Origin: a bacterium
Lineage (GTDB): Bacteria; Zhuqueibacterota; QNDG01; JAFGCO01
Direction: 5' to 3'
NCBI GenBank assembly: GCA_016932575.1
Contig: JAFGCO010000036.1
Coordinates: 39,228-103,227 of the forward strand
DNA length: 64,000 nt
Below are positions 17,940 to 27,891 of this stretch, piece after piece (the stretch's first letter is position 1; every line of letters starts with the position of its first letter). Position numbers and translations under genes: made by a program. The notes under the pieces were generated by a model that was not told the origin of the DNA, did no database searches, and saw only the letters and a program-made list of their open reading frames with translations.

Positions 17940-20900
17940 ATGGCGAGAAAAACACATTGGATATTTTGGGCGACCTTCCTGTTTTTCACCATTGTCATTC
18001 AGGCCGGCAATACCGGAAAAGTACGGGGAGTGGTCACCGATGCCAATACCGGAGATCCTTTGATCGGCGCCAATATTGTCATTGAAAACACCATATTCGG
18101 TGCAGCGGCCGACATGGACGGGAAATACATCATATTGAACATTCCTCCCGGCAATTATGCTGTCCGTGCAACCATGATTGGGTACAACAGCCTTCGCGTC
18201 GAAAATGTCAATGTATCTGTAGATTTTACCACTGACCTCGATATCGAATTAACCACAACCATATTGGAGAGCGGTGAAACAGTTACAGTGACAGCTGAGC
18301 GTCCCATGGTGGTCAGAGACCTGACTGCGACGACTGCTGTCGTTGGTGCCGAAGAAATCGAAGCCCTGCCGGTCACTGAAGTCGGAGAAGCCATTGAACT
18401 GCAGGCAGGTCTGGTAAAAGATGCCGGCGGAGGTATTCATGTACGCGGGGGTCGAAGCGGTGAAATCAGCTACTGGATCGACGGGATTCCGGTGACAGAT
18501 GTCTATGACGGCGGTACTGTGGTGGATGTGAATAAAAATATGGTTCAGGAACTTCAGGTTGTCAGCGGTGCATTCAATGCGGAGTACGGACAGGCCATGT
18601 CCGGAATAGTGAATATTACAACCAAGGAAGGGAGCAATGCTTTCGGCGGTTCATTCTCCACATATTTCGGGGATTATCTGAGCAGACACAATCATATTTT
18701 TACAGGCATCGATGAATTCAGCCCCACGGCCATTCGAAATGTTGAAGGTGGCCTGCACGGCCCCATCATCCCAGGCAAACTCTTTTTCTATGTCAATGCC
18801 CGCGACATTTACTTTGACGGATGGCTGCATGGCCGACGTAATTACAATCCCGGTGCAGTCACCACGTCATTCAGTATGATTCCTGAATATGAAATAGAAA
18901 AACAATATCCAGATCGTGTATTAAGAGATTATGAAAGCTTCGCTAATTTTACAGGATATTATGACGATCTGTTTAAGGTACAATGGAACGATACCAGTTA
19001 TTCATTCATTGAAACAAAAAATCTTGAAGAATATATGCTGACAAATGGATTAAAAAGGGAACAAATCGACTCGGTCAAGCATTACAGCCTCGCCTATATC
19101 CATGGTTCAGAAGCCCTGTTGGATTCATTTATTACCATGTTTAATACCGATGAACTGGATTCTGCGGATTTCAGTGAGGCATACCAACAATTAAGAAACA
19201 ATCATAAAGATGGCAAGGGTGATCAGAAAATTATTCCCATGAACTGGAACCGGAAACGCTATTTTCAGGGCAAGCTGATTTACAGACTGACCCCTGCGAT
19301 CAAGCTCTCATACAATTATATCATGGACAATGTGGAATATGAGGATTATGATTTTAATTACTCGTTGAATCCTGACGGCAATCTGAACCGTTTCCGCGAC
19401 GGCCAGACCCACATTTTTCAGATCACACACACCCTGAGTGCGAGCACGTTTTATAATCTGGGTATTTCACAATTCACCAAGGAATACAGCCACCATACTT
19501 ATGATAAAATGAATGATTCACTGTATGTTCATCCCTTTCTAGAGCTTCAATTGCCCTACAGCTTTAAAACAGGCGGCACCAACAATTCCTGGTTTCACAG
19601 AAAAACCAATACACTTTTAACAAAACTCGACATCACCAGCCAGATAACAAAAACGCACCAAGTCAAAGCCGGAGCAGAATGGCGTCAATACAAGGTCTCT
19701 CAGAAAGATATCACATTAAGACCGGTGGAGATACAATCCAGTATAAACCTGATATTCGACAGTCCGTATATCGACACCCGAATTATGGATGAAAGCACCA
19801 TTTACAACAGCGCCTATCAGCATGAACCCGCTGAAATTTCAGCATATATCCAGGACAAAATGGAATTTAAGAACATGATTGTAAACCTCGGTGTTCGTGC
19901 GGATTATTTTAATCCGGATGGTATCGTCCTGAATGACGAAAGCGATCCCAGCATCTATAATCCCATCAAGCCTTCAAATCTGTACCGTGATATTGGATCG
20001 GACGGTATACCGGGCACCTTCGATCCGGACGGCACGGAAGGAAACGGGCGCATGGATCCGGGTGAGCCGGGGGTCACTCTGCAGGAACGACAGACTTACT
20101 GGTACAAAAAGGCTTCCTCAAAACTGCAGATCAGCCCCAGGCTGGGTATCAGTTTTCCGGTGACCGAAAGAGGCATTTTTCACTTTTCATATGGTCACTT
20201 TTTCCAGATTCCCCGATTTGAACGACTCTATCAGAATCCGGATTTCGAACTGGAAGACGGAACCGGAAACGTGGGCGTCATTGGCAACGCCGATCTGAAA
20301 CCGGAACAGACCATAAGCGGAGAAATCGGATTGCAGCAACAGCTCACCGAAGACATTGCCGTATCTTTAACGGGATATTTCCGGGACATCCGGGATCTGG
20401 CCGGAACCCGTGCCGAAGAAATCGAGCTTTTCGGAGGATCCGCCCGTTACAGTAAAATGGTGAACAGTGATTTCGGAATGATCAAAGGATTGACCTTTGC
20501 CGTGAACAAGCGTTTATCCCAAAACTGGGCAGCTACTCTGGATTATACGCTTCAGACCGCATCGGGCAGCAACTCAGATCCTGAAGCCGCGAGAAACGCT
20601 CTGGAAGGCGGTTCTTTACCGGAAGTCCAGTTTACACCGCTGGACTGGGACCAGAAACATACAGTGAACGCGTCCTTTACCTACGCAAGCAAAACATGGG
20701 GCACCAGCATCATTGCCCAGTGGGGCAGCGGTCTCCCCTATACGCCGCGTCGCTCAGAAGATATTTCTGCCCTTTTAACAAACAGCCAGAGAAAGCCTGC
20801 TTCCTTTAACATGGATTTACGCGCCTATAAAGACTTTAATATTGGTCCGGGGAAGCTCACTTTCTTCTGCCGTATTCTGAATGTATTTGACAATTTAAAT

Positions 20901-21095
20901 GAAATCAATGTCTACGAAGATACAGGACGCGCTGGCTTTACCACGGATCAGCGAGTCGCTGAAGCCACCAATCCGACTGAGTCAATCAACACATTAAAGG
21001 CGTGGTATACCAATCCCACCCACTATTCGGAGCCCCGTCGTATTGAAGCGGGTCTTTCATATACCATTGATTCAATTTCCTTTGCAAAGAGGTGA
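17940..21095 (+). CDS. TonB-dependent outer-membrane receptor
   Basis: 1051 residues from ATG 17940 (TTGGAG just upstream; a TTG four codons earlier is less likely). A signal peptide is followed by a CarboxypepD_reg-like domain (about 25-115: 'GVVTDANTGDPLIGANI', 'DMDGKYIILNIPPG'), a plug domain (about 120-240: 'GGIHVRGGRSGEISYWIDG'), and a beta-barrel of about 800 residues ending in 'RRIEAGLSYTI'. The layout matches SusC-like and other FCB receptors for oligosaccharides or siderophores. A loop around residues 683-710 carries an Asp/Gly-rich motif (GSDGIPGTFDPDG) also present in the next gene product. It lies 81 bases after the repressor gene with no terminator, and the following gene starts three bases after its stop. 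Confidence 0.9.
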   Translation: MARKTHWIFWATFLFFTIVIQAGNTGKVRGVVTDANTGDPLIGANIVIENTIFGAAADMDGKYIILNIPPGNYAVRATMIGYNSLRVENVNVSVDFTTDLDIELTTTILESGETVTVTAERPMVVRDLTATTAVVGAEEIEALPVTEVGEAIELQAGLVKDAGGGIHVRGGRSGEISYWIDGIPVTDVYDGGTVVDVNKNMVQELQVVSGAFNAEYGQAMSGIVNITTKEGSNAFGGSFSTYFGDYLSRHNHIFTGIDEFSPTAIRNVEGGLHGPIIPGKLFFYVNARDIYFDGWLHGRRNYNPGAVTTSFSMIPEYEIEKQYPDRVLRDYESFANFTGYYDDLFKVQWNDTSYSFIETKNLEEYMLTNGLKREQIDSVKHYSLAYIHGSEALLDSFITMFNTDELDSADFSEAYQQLRNNHKDGKGDQKIIPMNWNRKRYFQGKLIYRLTPAIKLSYNYIMDNVEYEDYDFNYSLNPDGNLNRFRDGQTHIFQITHTLSASTFYNLGISQFTKEYSHHTYDKMNDSLYVHPFLELQLPYSFKTGGTNNSWFHRKTNTLLTKLDITSQITKTHQVKAGAEWRQYKVSQKDITLRPVEIQSSINLIFDSPYIDTRIMDESTIYNSAYQHEPAEISAYIQDKMEFKNMIVNLGVRADYFNPDGIVLNDESDPSIYNPIKPSNLYRDIGSDGIPGTFDPDGTEGNGRMDPGEPGVTLQERQTYWYKKASSKLQISPRLGISFPVTERGIFHFSYGHFFQIPRFERLYQNPDFELEDGTGNVGVIGNADLKPEQTISGEIGLQQQLTEDIAVSLTGYFRDIRDLAGTRAEEIELFGGSARYSKMVNSDFGMIKGLTFAVNKRLSQNWAATLDYTLQTASGSNSDPEAARNALEGGSLPEVQFTPLDWDQKHTVNASFTYASKTWGTSIIAQWGSGLPYTPRRSEDISALLTNSQRKPASFNMDLRAYKDFNIGPGKLTFFCRILNVFDNLNEINVYEDTGRAGFTTDQRVAEATNPTESINTLKAWYTNPTHYSEPRRIEAGLSYTIDSISFAKR

Positions 21096-21098
21096 ACA

Positions 21099-24000
21099 AT
21101 GCGTTTGCTGAAAAATATCTTATTGAATAAAAAAATCAATAAAAGGGGATTCCCGTTCAGGCAGAAATTGAAATACGGTTCATTGGGATTCCTGATCTGT
21201 TTTTTGACCTCGTCGGTGCTGATTTTTGCTCAAAGCGGCCGGGAGTACCGCCGGTCTGCCATTATGCGGGGCAACCTGGTAAAAACCGTATTTGGTAACT
21301 GGGGTGTGATCGGACAGCCTGCTTCAGCAGGTGCCCGGGGAGCCTGGATTTATGAAAACAATGGATATATCGGTGACGTAAGCCCGATGGTAGGCGCAGA
21401 AATTTTAACAGAAGACGATCTGGAATTTCATTCTGTGGTTGTGTGCCCGGTCAGCCGGCCGACCCGTCAGTCTGAAGTATCCCCCGAAGGAAAGGCCTGG
21501 GGATTTGAGCCTATCGCCGGTTATTTCGATGAAACCCAGGAAAGCATCGCTTTATACAGCGATCCCAAATCATGGCCTCCGTACTGGCCCGACCGTCAGG
21601 ATGATCCGGAAGATCCGGGCTGGTCCGGTTCCTGGAATGGATTTCGGGGAAAACTGACAACTGCCTCGGAGGAATGCTATTTTCTCATGAACGATCAGAA
21701 TGACACTGAATTTAATGTCGCCAATAACAATCAATGGGGTGTTGCATTCAAGCCGGACTCCACAGACTTGAGCCGAAATGGTCTGGGTCTTGAGGTCAAG
21801 GTGCGTGGCATGCAGTGGCCCGATTTTCTGGCCCAGGATTGTATTTTCTGGCTTTATGAAATTACCAATACCAGCACGACCGACTACAGCAAAGTGGTTT
21901 TTGGTATGCTTGTCGGTACTTACCTGGGCGTCACTTCAACCGAAGATTATCGCGAATATGATGATGACTATTCCTTTTTTGATGTGGAAAAAGATCTCAC
22001 CTACACCGGTGACTTTGATGATAACGCTGCCCGAAATCCTTTGTGGCAGGGAGAAGTCGGGGTGGTCGGATATGCATTTTTGGAAAGCCCGGGCAACCCG
22101 TATGATGGTATCGACAATGATGGTGATGCGGATGAAAATCCTCTGTTTCCTTCAACAGCGCCTTTTTTTGTGGAAGAAGATTTTCTTCCAAGAATCCTGA
22201 AATCCGGCGACAAGCTGGTGTTAATCAATCAGGATTATGAAAGGCAAGTGGTCACTTTATCTGCCCGGGACAGCACGGCATTCACCACACTGGGCATGCG
22301 TCAGCCGATCTGGATTAAACCAGATGAAACCGAAGTGGCAGAGGGCAATGTATTGACAGAGGATGGTTCGGAATATATTAATCCAAATGCCTATGACGGT
22401 ATAGATAACGATTTCGACGGTTTGATTGATGAAAATTTCTATCTGCATTACCGTCAAATCAGAAAGGATCAGGACGGCAATGTACTGATTGACAAGCTGG
22501 CGCCGGTCCGGTACATAAATTATATTGATGGATTGGGAATGAGCGACCTTCTGATCGATGAGAAACGCAACGACGGCATTGACAATGACGGAGACTGGAA
22601 TCCCGAATTTGACGATATCGGAGCCGATGGACTGATCGGGACCAATGACCGGGGTGAAGGAGACGGCGTGCCTACGACCGGTGAACCGAATTTCGATGCC
22701 ACGGATGTTGATGAATCGGATCAGATTGGTTTAACCAGCTTTGAATATTTCACACCGGCAGGTGAATTTGCTATGGCCGATGATGAAGAATTATGGGGAC
22801 GTCTGTCTCCGGGATTTTTTGATGTGCCTGCGTCTATCGTTAACAACAAACCGATCCAGGGGGAAGATGGTGATTTTATTTACGGTTCAGGCTACTTTCC
22901 CCTGCCCGCCGGCGAGAAACAGCGATTTTCTCTGGCTCTGGTTTATGGTGAAGGGGGCGGCCCGGAAGTGGATATCGACGACCTGCTGAAAAACCGTGAG
23001 ACCGTGCAACAGATTTATGACAGTGACTATAATTTTCCTCCACCGCCTGACCGGCCGACATTGACTGCAGTACCCGGAGACGGCCGGGTGACATTATACT
23101 GGGATCGTAAAGCAGAAGACTCATTTGATCCGGTATTGAAAGAATACGATTTCGAAGGATATAAAATCTACAAAGCCACGGATCAAAACTTTAATGAGGT
23201 CTTTAAAATCACAGATGCGGATGGTAGATCCATCGCCTATCAGCCGTTGAAACAATTTGACATTAAAAATGAAGTGGAAGGTTATTTCAGAGCCGGAGAC
23301 GACCTTTACCAGGACAGCCGAGGTGCCAGTTTTTACCTGGGGAACAATTCAGGACTCAAGCATACATTTGTGGATGAAGATGTGGAAAACGGACACCGGT
23401 ATTTTTACGCACTGGTTGCCTATGACCGCGGAAACGCAGATATGGATATATTTCCCAAGGAAAACAGCAAACGGATCGATATCATGCCTACCGGTGAAAT
23501 CCGGACATTTCAAAACACGGCACAGGTGATACCCAATGGCCAGGTATTGGGATATGAACCGCCCGAAGGAAGCGTCCTGCTCTTTGCAGACGGAACAGCC
23601 ATGGGAACCGGCAGGGTGTATTCCCTGGTCGTAGACGAAACTGCCCAAACCGGACATCAATATCAGCTGGAATTTTGGGACACCTCCAATGATGGTGTGG
23701 ATAATAACAACAATTGGGATGTGTTTACAGACGACGTAGGGAGTGATGGAAAGCCGGACACCAATGACCCGGATGGATCAGAACAAAACGGCCTGCCTGA
23801 TTCCGGCGAACCGAATCTGGATGCGAATGATCCTGAAGAATACTTTGTGCCCATCACCACATCTTATTCGGTTCGGGATATCAGCGGCACACTTGAAACT
23901 TTCACTGCACGGGATACAATCGTTGTAACCCTGAATAATCAGCACCTCATTGAAGGAACTGTGATCGTAGAAGACGCTATGGGCAATACTGTGGATCCGT

Positions 24001-25013
24001 CGGATTATATTCTGAATCTGGAAAACGGCAAGATTCAGGGCAGCAGATCCGGATCGCTCCGATATGGAGATACCTATTCAATCCGTTATCAATATTATCC
24101 CGTATTCTGCAGTAAAAACATAGAAAAAAATCCATATAAAAATGAGACGGTAGATACGGATATTTTTGACGGACTCAGTATTTCATTTAACAATCACTGG
24201 AATATTGAAATTGACACGCTGAATTCCGGCTGGACCGATTCTGAGCGGATTTACAGCTATACCTTCCGGATTATCGACACCAAAGTCGGCGCTGATCGTC
24301 TTTTGGGTCTGAAACATCCCTCGGATTACCGCATTGAATTTTGCGATAATATATGTGATACTTCACTGGCCAAACCTGAATTTTTTGTTCCGGCTGTTCC
24401 TGTGAATTTTAAAATTTATAATATCACCGATAGCCGCTATCTGGATTTCTTCTTTATTGATCTGGACAACAACCGAAAATTGTCTCCCTATGATGAAATT
24501 ATTCTGCTGGAACCGGGCAATAACAGTGAAATGATCTATACGTGGGATATCTTTTTCACGGAACGTAAGGATCGGACTTTTAATTTTCATACAGGAGATA
24601 CCCTGACCATTGCCATGAAAAAACCGTTCAGACGGGGGGATGTGTTCACATTTCAATCATATAAACCGACTGTAACGACCGTAGAAAAAAATGAACTGGA
24701 CAATATACGTGTGGTTCCAAATCCCTATGTGGTGGCGACAAGTCATGAACTGCCGCTGCCCCCCGCCATTACGAGCGGCAGAGGCACGCGAAAAATTGAT
24801 TTTATCCATCTTCCTGTGGATGCGACTGTTCGGATTTTTACAGTACGGGGAGAGCATGTCCGGACTCTTGAAACGGTCACGGATATACATAATGGAACCG
24901 TATCCTGGGATATGAAAACAAAAGAAAATCTTGATATAGCGGCGGGTATTTATTTTTATGTGGTTGAATCAAAAATCGGGAACAAGAGCGGTAAAATTGC
25001 TATTATCAAGTAA
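21099..25013 (+). CDS. 1304-residue exported protein with Ca-binding-like loops, FN3 and FlgD-like C-terminus
   Basis: Start ATG 21099 follows AGAGGTGA and sits three bases after the receptor stop, so the two are translationally coupled. A signal segment lies at about 25-45. At least four Asp-rich loops resemble calcium-binding repeats: 'YDGIDNDGDADENP', 'YDGIDNDFDGLIDENF', 'NDGIDNDGDWNPEFDD', 'NDGVDNNNNWDVFTDD'; the last two are followed by a 'GxDG...ND..G' loop ending 'GEPN.D'. Residues about 645-760 look like fibronectin type III ('PTLTAVPGDGRVTLYW'). The C-terminus (VVPNPYVV ... RIFTVRGEHVRTLE ... GIYFYVVES) is an FlgD-Ig/T9SS-like end without the usual ILQK motif. No enzyme motif is visible. 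Its position suggests a surface partner of the receptor, in the slot SusD occupies in Sus loci. Confidence 0.8.
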   Translation: MRLLKNILLNKKINKRGFPFRQKLKYGSLGFLICFLTSSVLIFAQSGREYRRSAIMRGNLVKTVFGNWGVIGQPASAGARGAWIYENNGYIGDVSPMVGAEILTEDDLEFHSVVVCPVSRPTRQSEVSPEGKAWGFEPIAGYFDETQESIALYSDPKSWPPYWPDRQDDPEDPGWSGSWNGFRGKLTTASEECYFLMNDQNDTEFNVANNNQWGVAFKPDSTDLSRNGLGLEVKVRGMQWPDFLAQDCIFWLYEITNTSTTDYSKVVFGMLVGTYLGVTSTEDYREYDDDYSFFDVEKDLTYTGDFDDNAARNPLWQGEVGVVGYAFLESPGNPYDGIDNDGDADENPLFPSTAPFFVEEDFLPRILKSGDKLVLINQDYERQVVTLSARDSTAFTTLGMRQPIWIKPDETEVAEGNVLTEDGSEYINPNAYDGIDNDFDGLIDENFYLHYRQIRKDQDGNVLIDKLAPVRYINYIDGLGMSDLLIDEKRNDGIDNDGDWNPEFDDIGADGLIGTNDRGEGDGVPTTGEPNFDATDVDESDQIGLTSFEYFTPAGEFAMADDEELWGRLSPGFFDVPASIVNNKPIQGEDGDFIYGSGYFPLPAGEKQRFSLALVYGEGGGPEVDIDDLLKNRETVQQIYDSDYNFPPPPDRPTLTAVPGDGRVTLYWDRKAEDSFDPVLKEYDFEGYKIYKATDQNFNEVFKITDADGRSIAYQPLKQFDIKNEVEGYFRAGDDLYQDSRGASFYLGNNSGLKHTFVDEDVENGHRYFYALVAYDRGNADMDIFPKENSKRIDIMPTGEIRTFQNTAQVIPNGQVLGYEPPEGSVLLFADGTAMGTGRVYSLVVDETAQTGHQYQLEFWDTSNDGVDNNNNWDVFTDDVGSDGKPDTNDPDGSEQNGLPDSGEPNLDANDPEEYFVPITTSYSVRDISGTLETFTARDTIVVTLNNQHLIEGTVIVEDAMGNTVDPSDYILNLENGKIQGSRSGSLRYGDTYSIRYQYYPVFCSKNIEKNPYKNETVDTDIFDGLSISFNNHWNIEIDTLNSGWTDSERIYSYTFRIIDTKVGADRLLGLKHPSDYRIEFCDNICDTSLAKPEFFVPAVPVNFKIYNITDSRYLDFFFIDLDNNRKLSPYDEIILLEPGNNSEMIYTWDIFFTERKDRTFNFHTGDTLTIAMKKPFRRGDVFTFQSYKPTVTTVEKNELDNIRVVPNPYVVATSHELPLPPAITSGRGTRKIDFIHLPVDATVRIFTVRGEHVRTLETVTDIHNGTVSWDMKTKENLDIAAGIYFYVVESKIGNKSGKIAIIK

Positions 25014-25030
25014 TCGTTGTGGAGTCAATC

Positions 25031-26050
25031 ATGAAAAAAATGAATACATTAAAAAGCCTGATTCTTATTCTGACTGCATTCGCCGGCCTTCATGCACAGT
25101 CGAAGGTGGGAACCACAGCTGTTCCGTTTCTCGGAATCAGTGTCGGACCCCGGGCCACAGCGATGGGCAGTGCATTTACCGCCATGACTTCAGACGCAAC
25201 ATCGATTTATTATAATCCCGGCAGTTTTGTACAGAATCCGAAATCCCAGGTTTATGTGGCCCATACAGACTGGCTGGTTAACACTTCGCTCAACTGGGCA
25301 GGCCTGTCGTTTAAACTCAATCCATCGAACGCAATCGGTATCAGTGTCACTCAGCTCAATTACGGTGAGGATGAACGTGTGACTACTGTCACCCAGCCCG
25401 AAGGCACTGGAGAAAAATGGGGTGCATCCGATTTGTGCGCTGCCCTTTCATACAGCCGCCTTTTGACAGACCGTTTTTCTATCGGCGGAAGTGTGAAATA
25501 TATACAGCAGACCATATGGAATGAACACGCCACGGCATTCGCTTTGGATGTCGGATTGCTGTTTGTGACGCAGTTCAATGATATGCGTCTCGGGATGAGT
25601 ATTTCAAATTTCGGCACTGATATGCAGATGGAGGGAAAGGATCTGTTAAAACAGGTGGATCTGGACCCGGAAACCATCGGGCATAATGAAACCATTGTCT
25701 CCAGACTGAAAACCGAAACCTGGCCCCTGCCCCTGCTTTTCCGGGTGGGTTTGGCCATGGATATTTTTAGTATGGGCCAGACCAAATTAACTCTGGCGGC
25801 TGATGCTCTGCGCCCGAGTGATAATACCGAAATCATCAATACAGGAGCTGAACTTGGGCTGGCCAAAATGGTTTTTTTCCGGGCAGGATATAAATCCCTG
25901 TTACGCAAAGAAAGTGAAGAAGGCCTGACGTTTGGGGCAGGTTTCCGTGTCAATGTTCCGAATATGATGGTTATGGATATCGATTATACATGGGCGGACT
26001 TCGGACTCTTTGAAACCATTCAGATGTTTGCAGTTGGCATTCAATTTTAA
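25031..26050 (+). CDS. PorV/PorQ-family outer-membrane beta-barrel protein
   Basis: 339 residues from ATG 25031 with GTGGAG upstream, 17 bases after the previous gene. A signal peptide (MKKMNTLKSLILILTAFAGLHAQ) precedes the family opening 'GISVGPRATAMGSAFTAMTSDATSIYYNPG', characteristic of PorV/PorQ (FadL-like fold). The remainder alternates as a 14-strand barrel would and ends in 'FETIQMFAVGIQF'. In Porphyromonas, PorV shuttles T9SS cargo to the attachment complex; FCB genomes often carry many paralogues beside cargo genes. Here it lies between two exported proteins of the operon, suggesting a dedicated cargo-handling or pore role (inference). Confidence 0.88.
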   Translation: MKKMNTLKSLILILTAFAGLHAQSKVGTTAVPFLGISVGPRATAMGSAFTAMTSDATSIYYNPGSFVQNPKSQVYVAHTDWLVNTSLNWAGLSFKLNPSNAIGISVTQLNYGEDERVTTVTQPEGTGEKWGASDLCAALSYSRLLTDRFSIGGSVKYIQQTIWNEHATAFALDVGLLFVTQFNDMRLGMSISNFGTDMQMEGKDLLKQVDLDPETIGHNETIVSRLKTETWPLPLLFRVGLAMDIFSMGQTKLTLAADALRPSDNTEIINTGAELGLAKMVFFRAGYKSLLRKESEEGLTFGAGFRVNVPNMMVMDIDYTWADFGLFETIQMFAVGIQF

Positions 26051-26078
26051 ATATTAAAAATATTTAAGGAGGTCATTA

Positions 26079-27734
26079 ATGAAAAAAATGATTTTTGCGC
26101 TGTTGATGCTGGTCATTCCTCTCTCTACAGCATATTCCCAGAATCAGGCCACATGGGAACCATCCGATCCTGATTTCGGAGACACATTGACAATCACGTT
26201 TGATCCGTCTTTGAGTGCTCTGATCGGAACGGATGCCCAGAATGTCAAGTTGCACTGGGGTATCAATGAGGGAAGTCACGGGGATTGGAATCCCCCTCCC
26301 GAAACCATCTGGCCCGAAGGAAGCGTACTGTGGAATGACGCCAAGGCGATCCAGTCCCCTATGGTTAAAACCGAAGACGGCAAATGGACGCTGGTAATTG
26401 CTACAGAAGACACAATTCGGACGATCCATTTTGTAGTGACTGATGGCACCCACTGGGACAATAACAGCGGCTCCAACTGGGATGTCTATTTCGGAGGTCT
26501 CGGCCCGCCACCCAAAGTCCATTCGCATACAGTGACACTGGAGATTTTAGTGGATATGAGCCAGGCTATTCGAACGCGTGGATTCTCCTACGGAGACACA
26601 CTTGAAATGCAGTGCGGTTTTTTTGATACGGCCAGTGAGGTTTTTATTATTCCTCTCGAACGACAAGGTTTCTCAAGCGTCTACGCCGGAAGCGACACGA
26701 TTCGAACCACGCTTCAGGACACGCTCGACTATTCGTACTTCGCCATCAAAAACGGAACACGCAACTGGGAAGTCTTTTTCAATTTCGATTATCATGATCC
26801 GACCAATTCCGAAGCGCAGCGCCGCAGGATAAAACTCCGAAGATGGACCCAGGCTGTTGTGGACACCGCTAAAAACAATACAGATCCGCATCGCGTGCCT
26901 TTCTTCAGGAATCTGAATGTATTGGCCCGGGATGTCCTTGTGACCCTGGAATGTGATGTCCGCCCCGCATATTACCATTTGATGCTCGGCGGCGATCCTC
27001 TGGAGGACATTCAGCCGGGCGGAAGCGGCGATGGTCTGACCATTATCAATCCTGAAGAAGTGCTTGATCTGGGACTGGCCGTGAACGGACCGATTACAGG
27101 CTCCTGGAGTAATGATGTGGGGCCCGACTGGGGCGCTCATCTTATGGATCTGGATAATAAACGCATGTATGATGACGGCACACATGGAGACGCTTTCGCC
27201 GGCGATACAATCTTCACTGCACAATTTCAGTTTTACAAAGACAGTGCGGATGTCGTGGGACAGGAATTCAAATTTGGCATAGGCGGCGGTGATAATGAAA
27301 GCGGTTTCGGTAACAATCACGTTGAAAATATCGACGATTTTGAACCCACTGCCACGATCGAAGCCCAGTTCGGGAGTATATATCCTGTTTTTTATTCGGA
27401 ATGGGATTACGACAACCGCACGATTACTTCAGTTGAATTTGAGCACGGATCGCCTTATACACATATCCTCAACCAGAACTATCCCAATCCGTTTAATCCA
27501 GGCACCACGCTGAAATTTACTTTGCCCAAAGCAGAAAAAGTCTCTCTGCGTATCTATAATGCACGCGGTGAAGTCATTGCCTCGTTATTGGATCACCGGA
27601 TGCCGGCCGGTTCTCACACCGTGAGCTGGAATGGGCTCAGCGATTACGGACAGCAGGTCAGTACTGGTATTTATCTATGCCGGTTCCAGGCAGGCAAATT
27701 TACAAAAACCATGAAAATGATGATGATGAAATAA
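26079..27734 (+). CDS. T9SS-secreted protein with starch-binding (CBM25-like) N-terminal modules
   Basis: 551 residues with a strong AAGGAGGT at 26066-26073. A signal peptide (MKKMIFALLMLVIPLSTAYS) is followed by a module (about 22-135) of the type seen in CBM25/26 starch-binding proteins: 'KLHWGINEGSHGDWNPPPE', 'HFVVTDGTHWDNNSGSNWDV'. A second, more diverged beta-domain covers about 145-250. The middle (about 280-455) is unassigned. The last 80 residues form a T9SS sorting domain (NYPNPFNPGTTLKF ... TKTMKMMMMK). It is probably the last gene of the LacI-controlled operon, since a terminator follows. It probably binds alpha-glucan or a similar polymer at the cell surface; no catalytic domain is recognised. 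Confidence 0.75.
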   Translation: MKKMIFALLMLVIPLSTAYSQNQATWEPSDPDFGDTLTITFDPSLSALIGTDAQNVKLHWGINEGSHGDWNPPPETIWPEGSVLWNDAKAIQSPMVKTEDGKWTLVIATEDTIRTIHFVVTDGTHWDNNSGSNWDVYFGGLGPPPKVHSHTVTLEILVDMSQAIRTRGFSYGDTLEMQCGFFDTASEVFIIPLERQGFSSVYAGSDTIRTTLQDTLDYSYFAIKNGTRNWEVFFNFDYHDPTNSEAQRRRIKLRRWTQAVVDTAKNNTDPHRVPFFRNLNVLARDVLVTLECDVRPAYYHLMLGGDPLEDIQPGGSGDGLTIINPEEVLDLGLAVNGPITGSWSNDVGPDWGAHLMDLDNKRMYDDGTHGDAFAGDTIFTAQFQFYKDSADVVGQEFKFGIGGGDNESGFGNNHVENIDDFEPTATIEAQFGSIYPVFYSEWDYDNRTITSVEFEHGSPYTHILNQNYPNPFNPGTTLKFTLPKAEKVSLRIYNARGEVIASLLDHRMPAGSHTVSWNGLSDYGQQVSTGIYLCRFQAGKFTKTMKMMMMK

Positions 27735-27776
27735 CCCCTCTCAAGTTATCCCATCCTCCACATCTTCATTTTTACA

Positions 27777-27815
27777 GGGGAGAAGTGATAATTTGCTTCT
27801 CCCCTTCTTTTTTTT
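27777..27815 (+). terminator. Rho-independent terminator
   Basis: A 9-bp perfect stem (GGGGAGAAG 27777-27785 with CTTCTCCCC 27796-27804), a ten-base loop, and a long T-tract (TTCTTTTTTTT). It closes the + strand operon and lies between convergent genes. Confidence 0.9.
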
Positions 27816-27891
27816 ATTTTTGAATTTTAAAATGAACTTTAAGTACATGCGTAGTATCGAATATTCTTCACCCAGGGAGGGATACAAACAG

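Noticed and set aside
21099-25013. SusD-family assignment for the 1304-residue protein
   Set aside because: No TPR-like helices or SusD lipobox; the protein is beta-rich with Asp loops and a FlgD-like end.
25360-25953. 197-codon minus-strand frame
   Set aside because: Antisense shadow of the PorV/PorQ gene.
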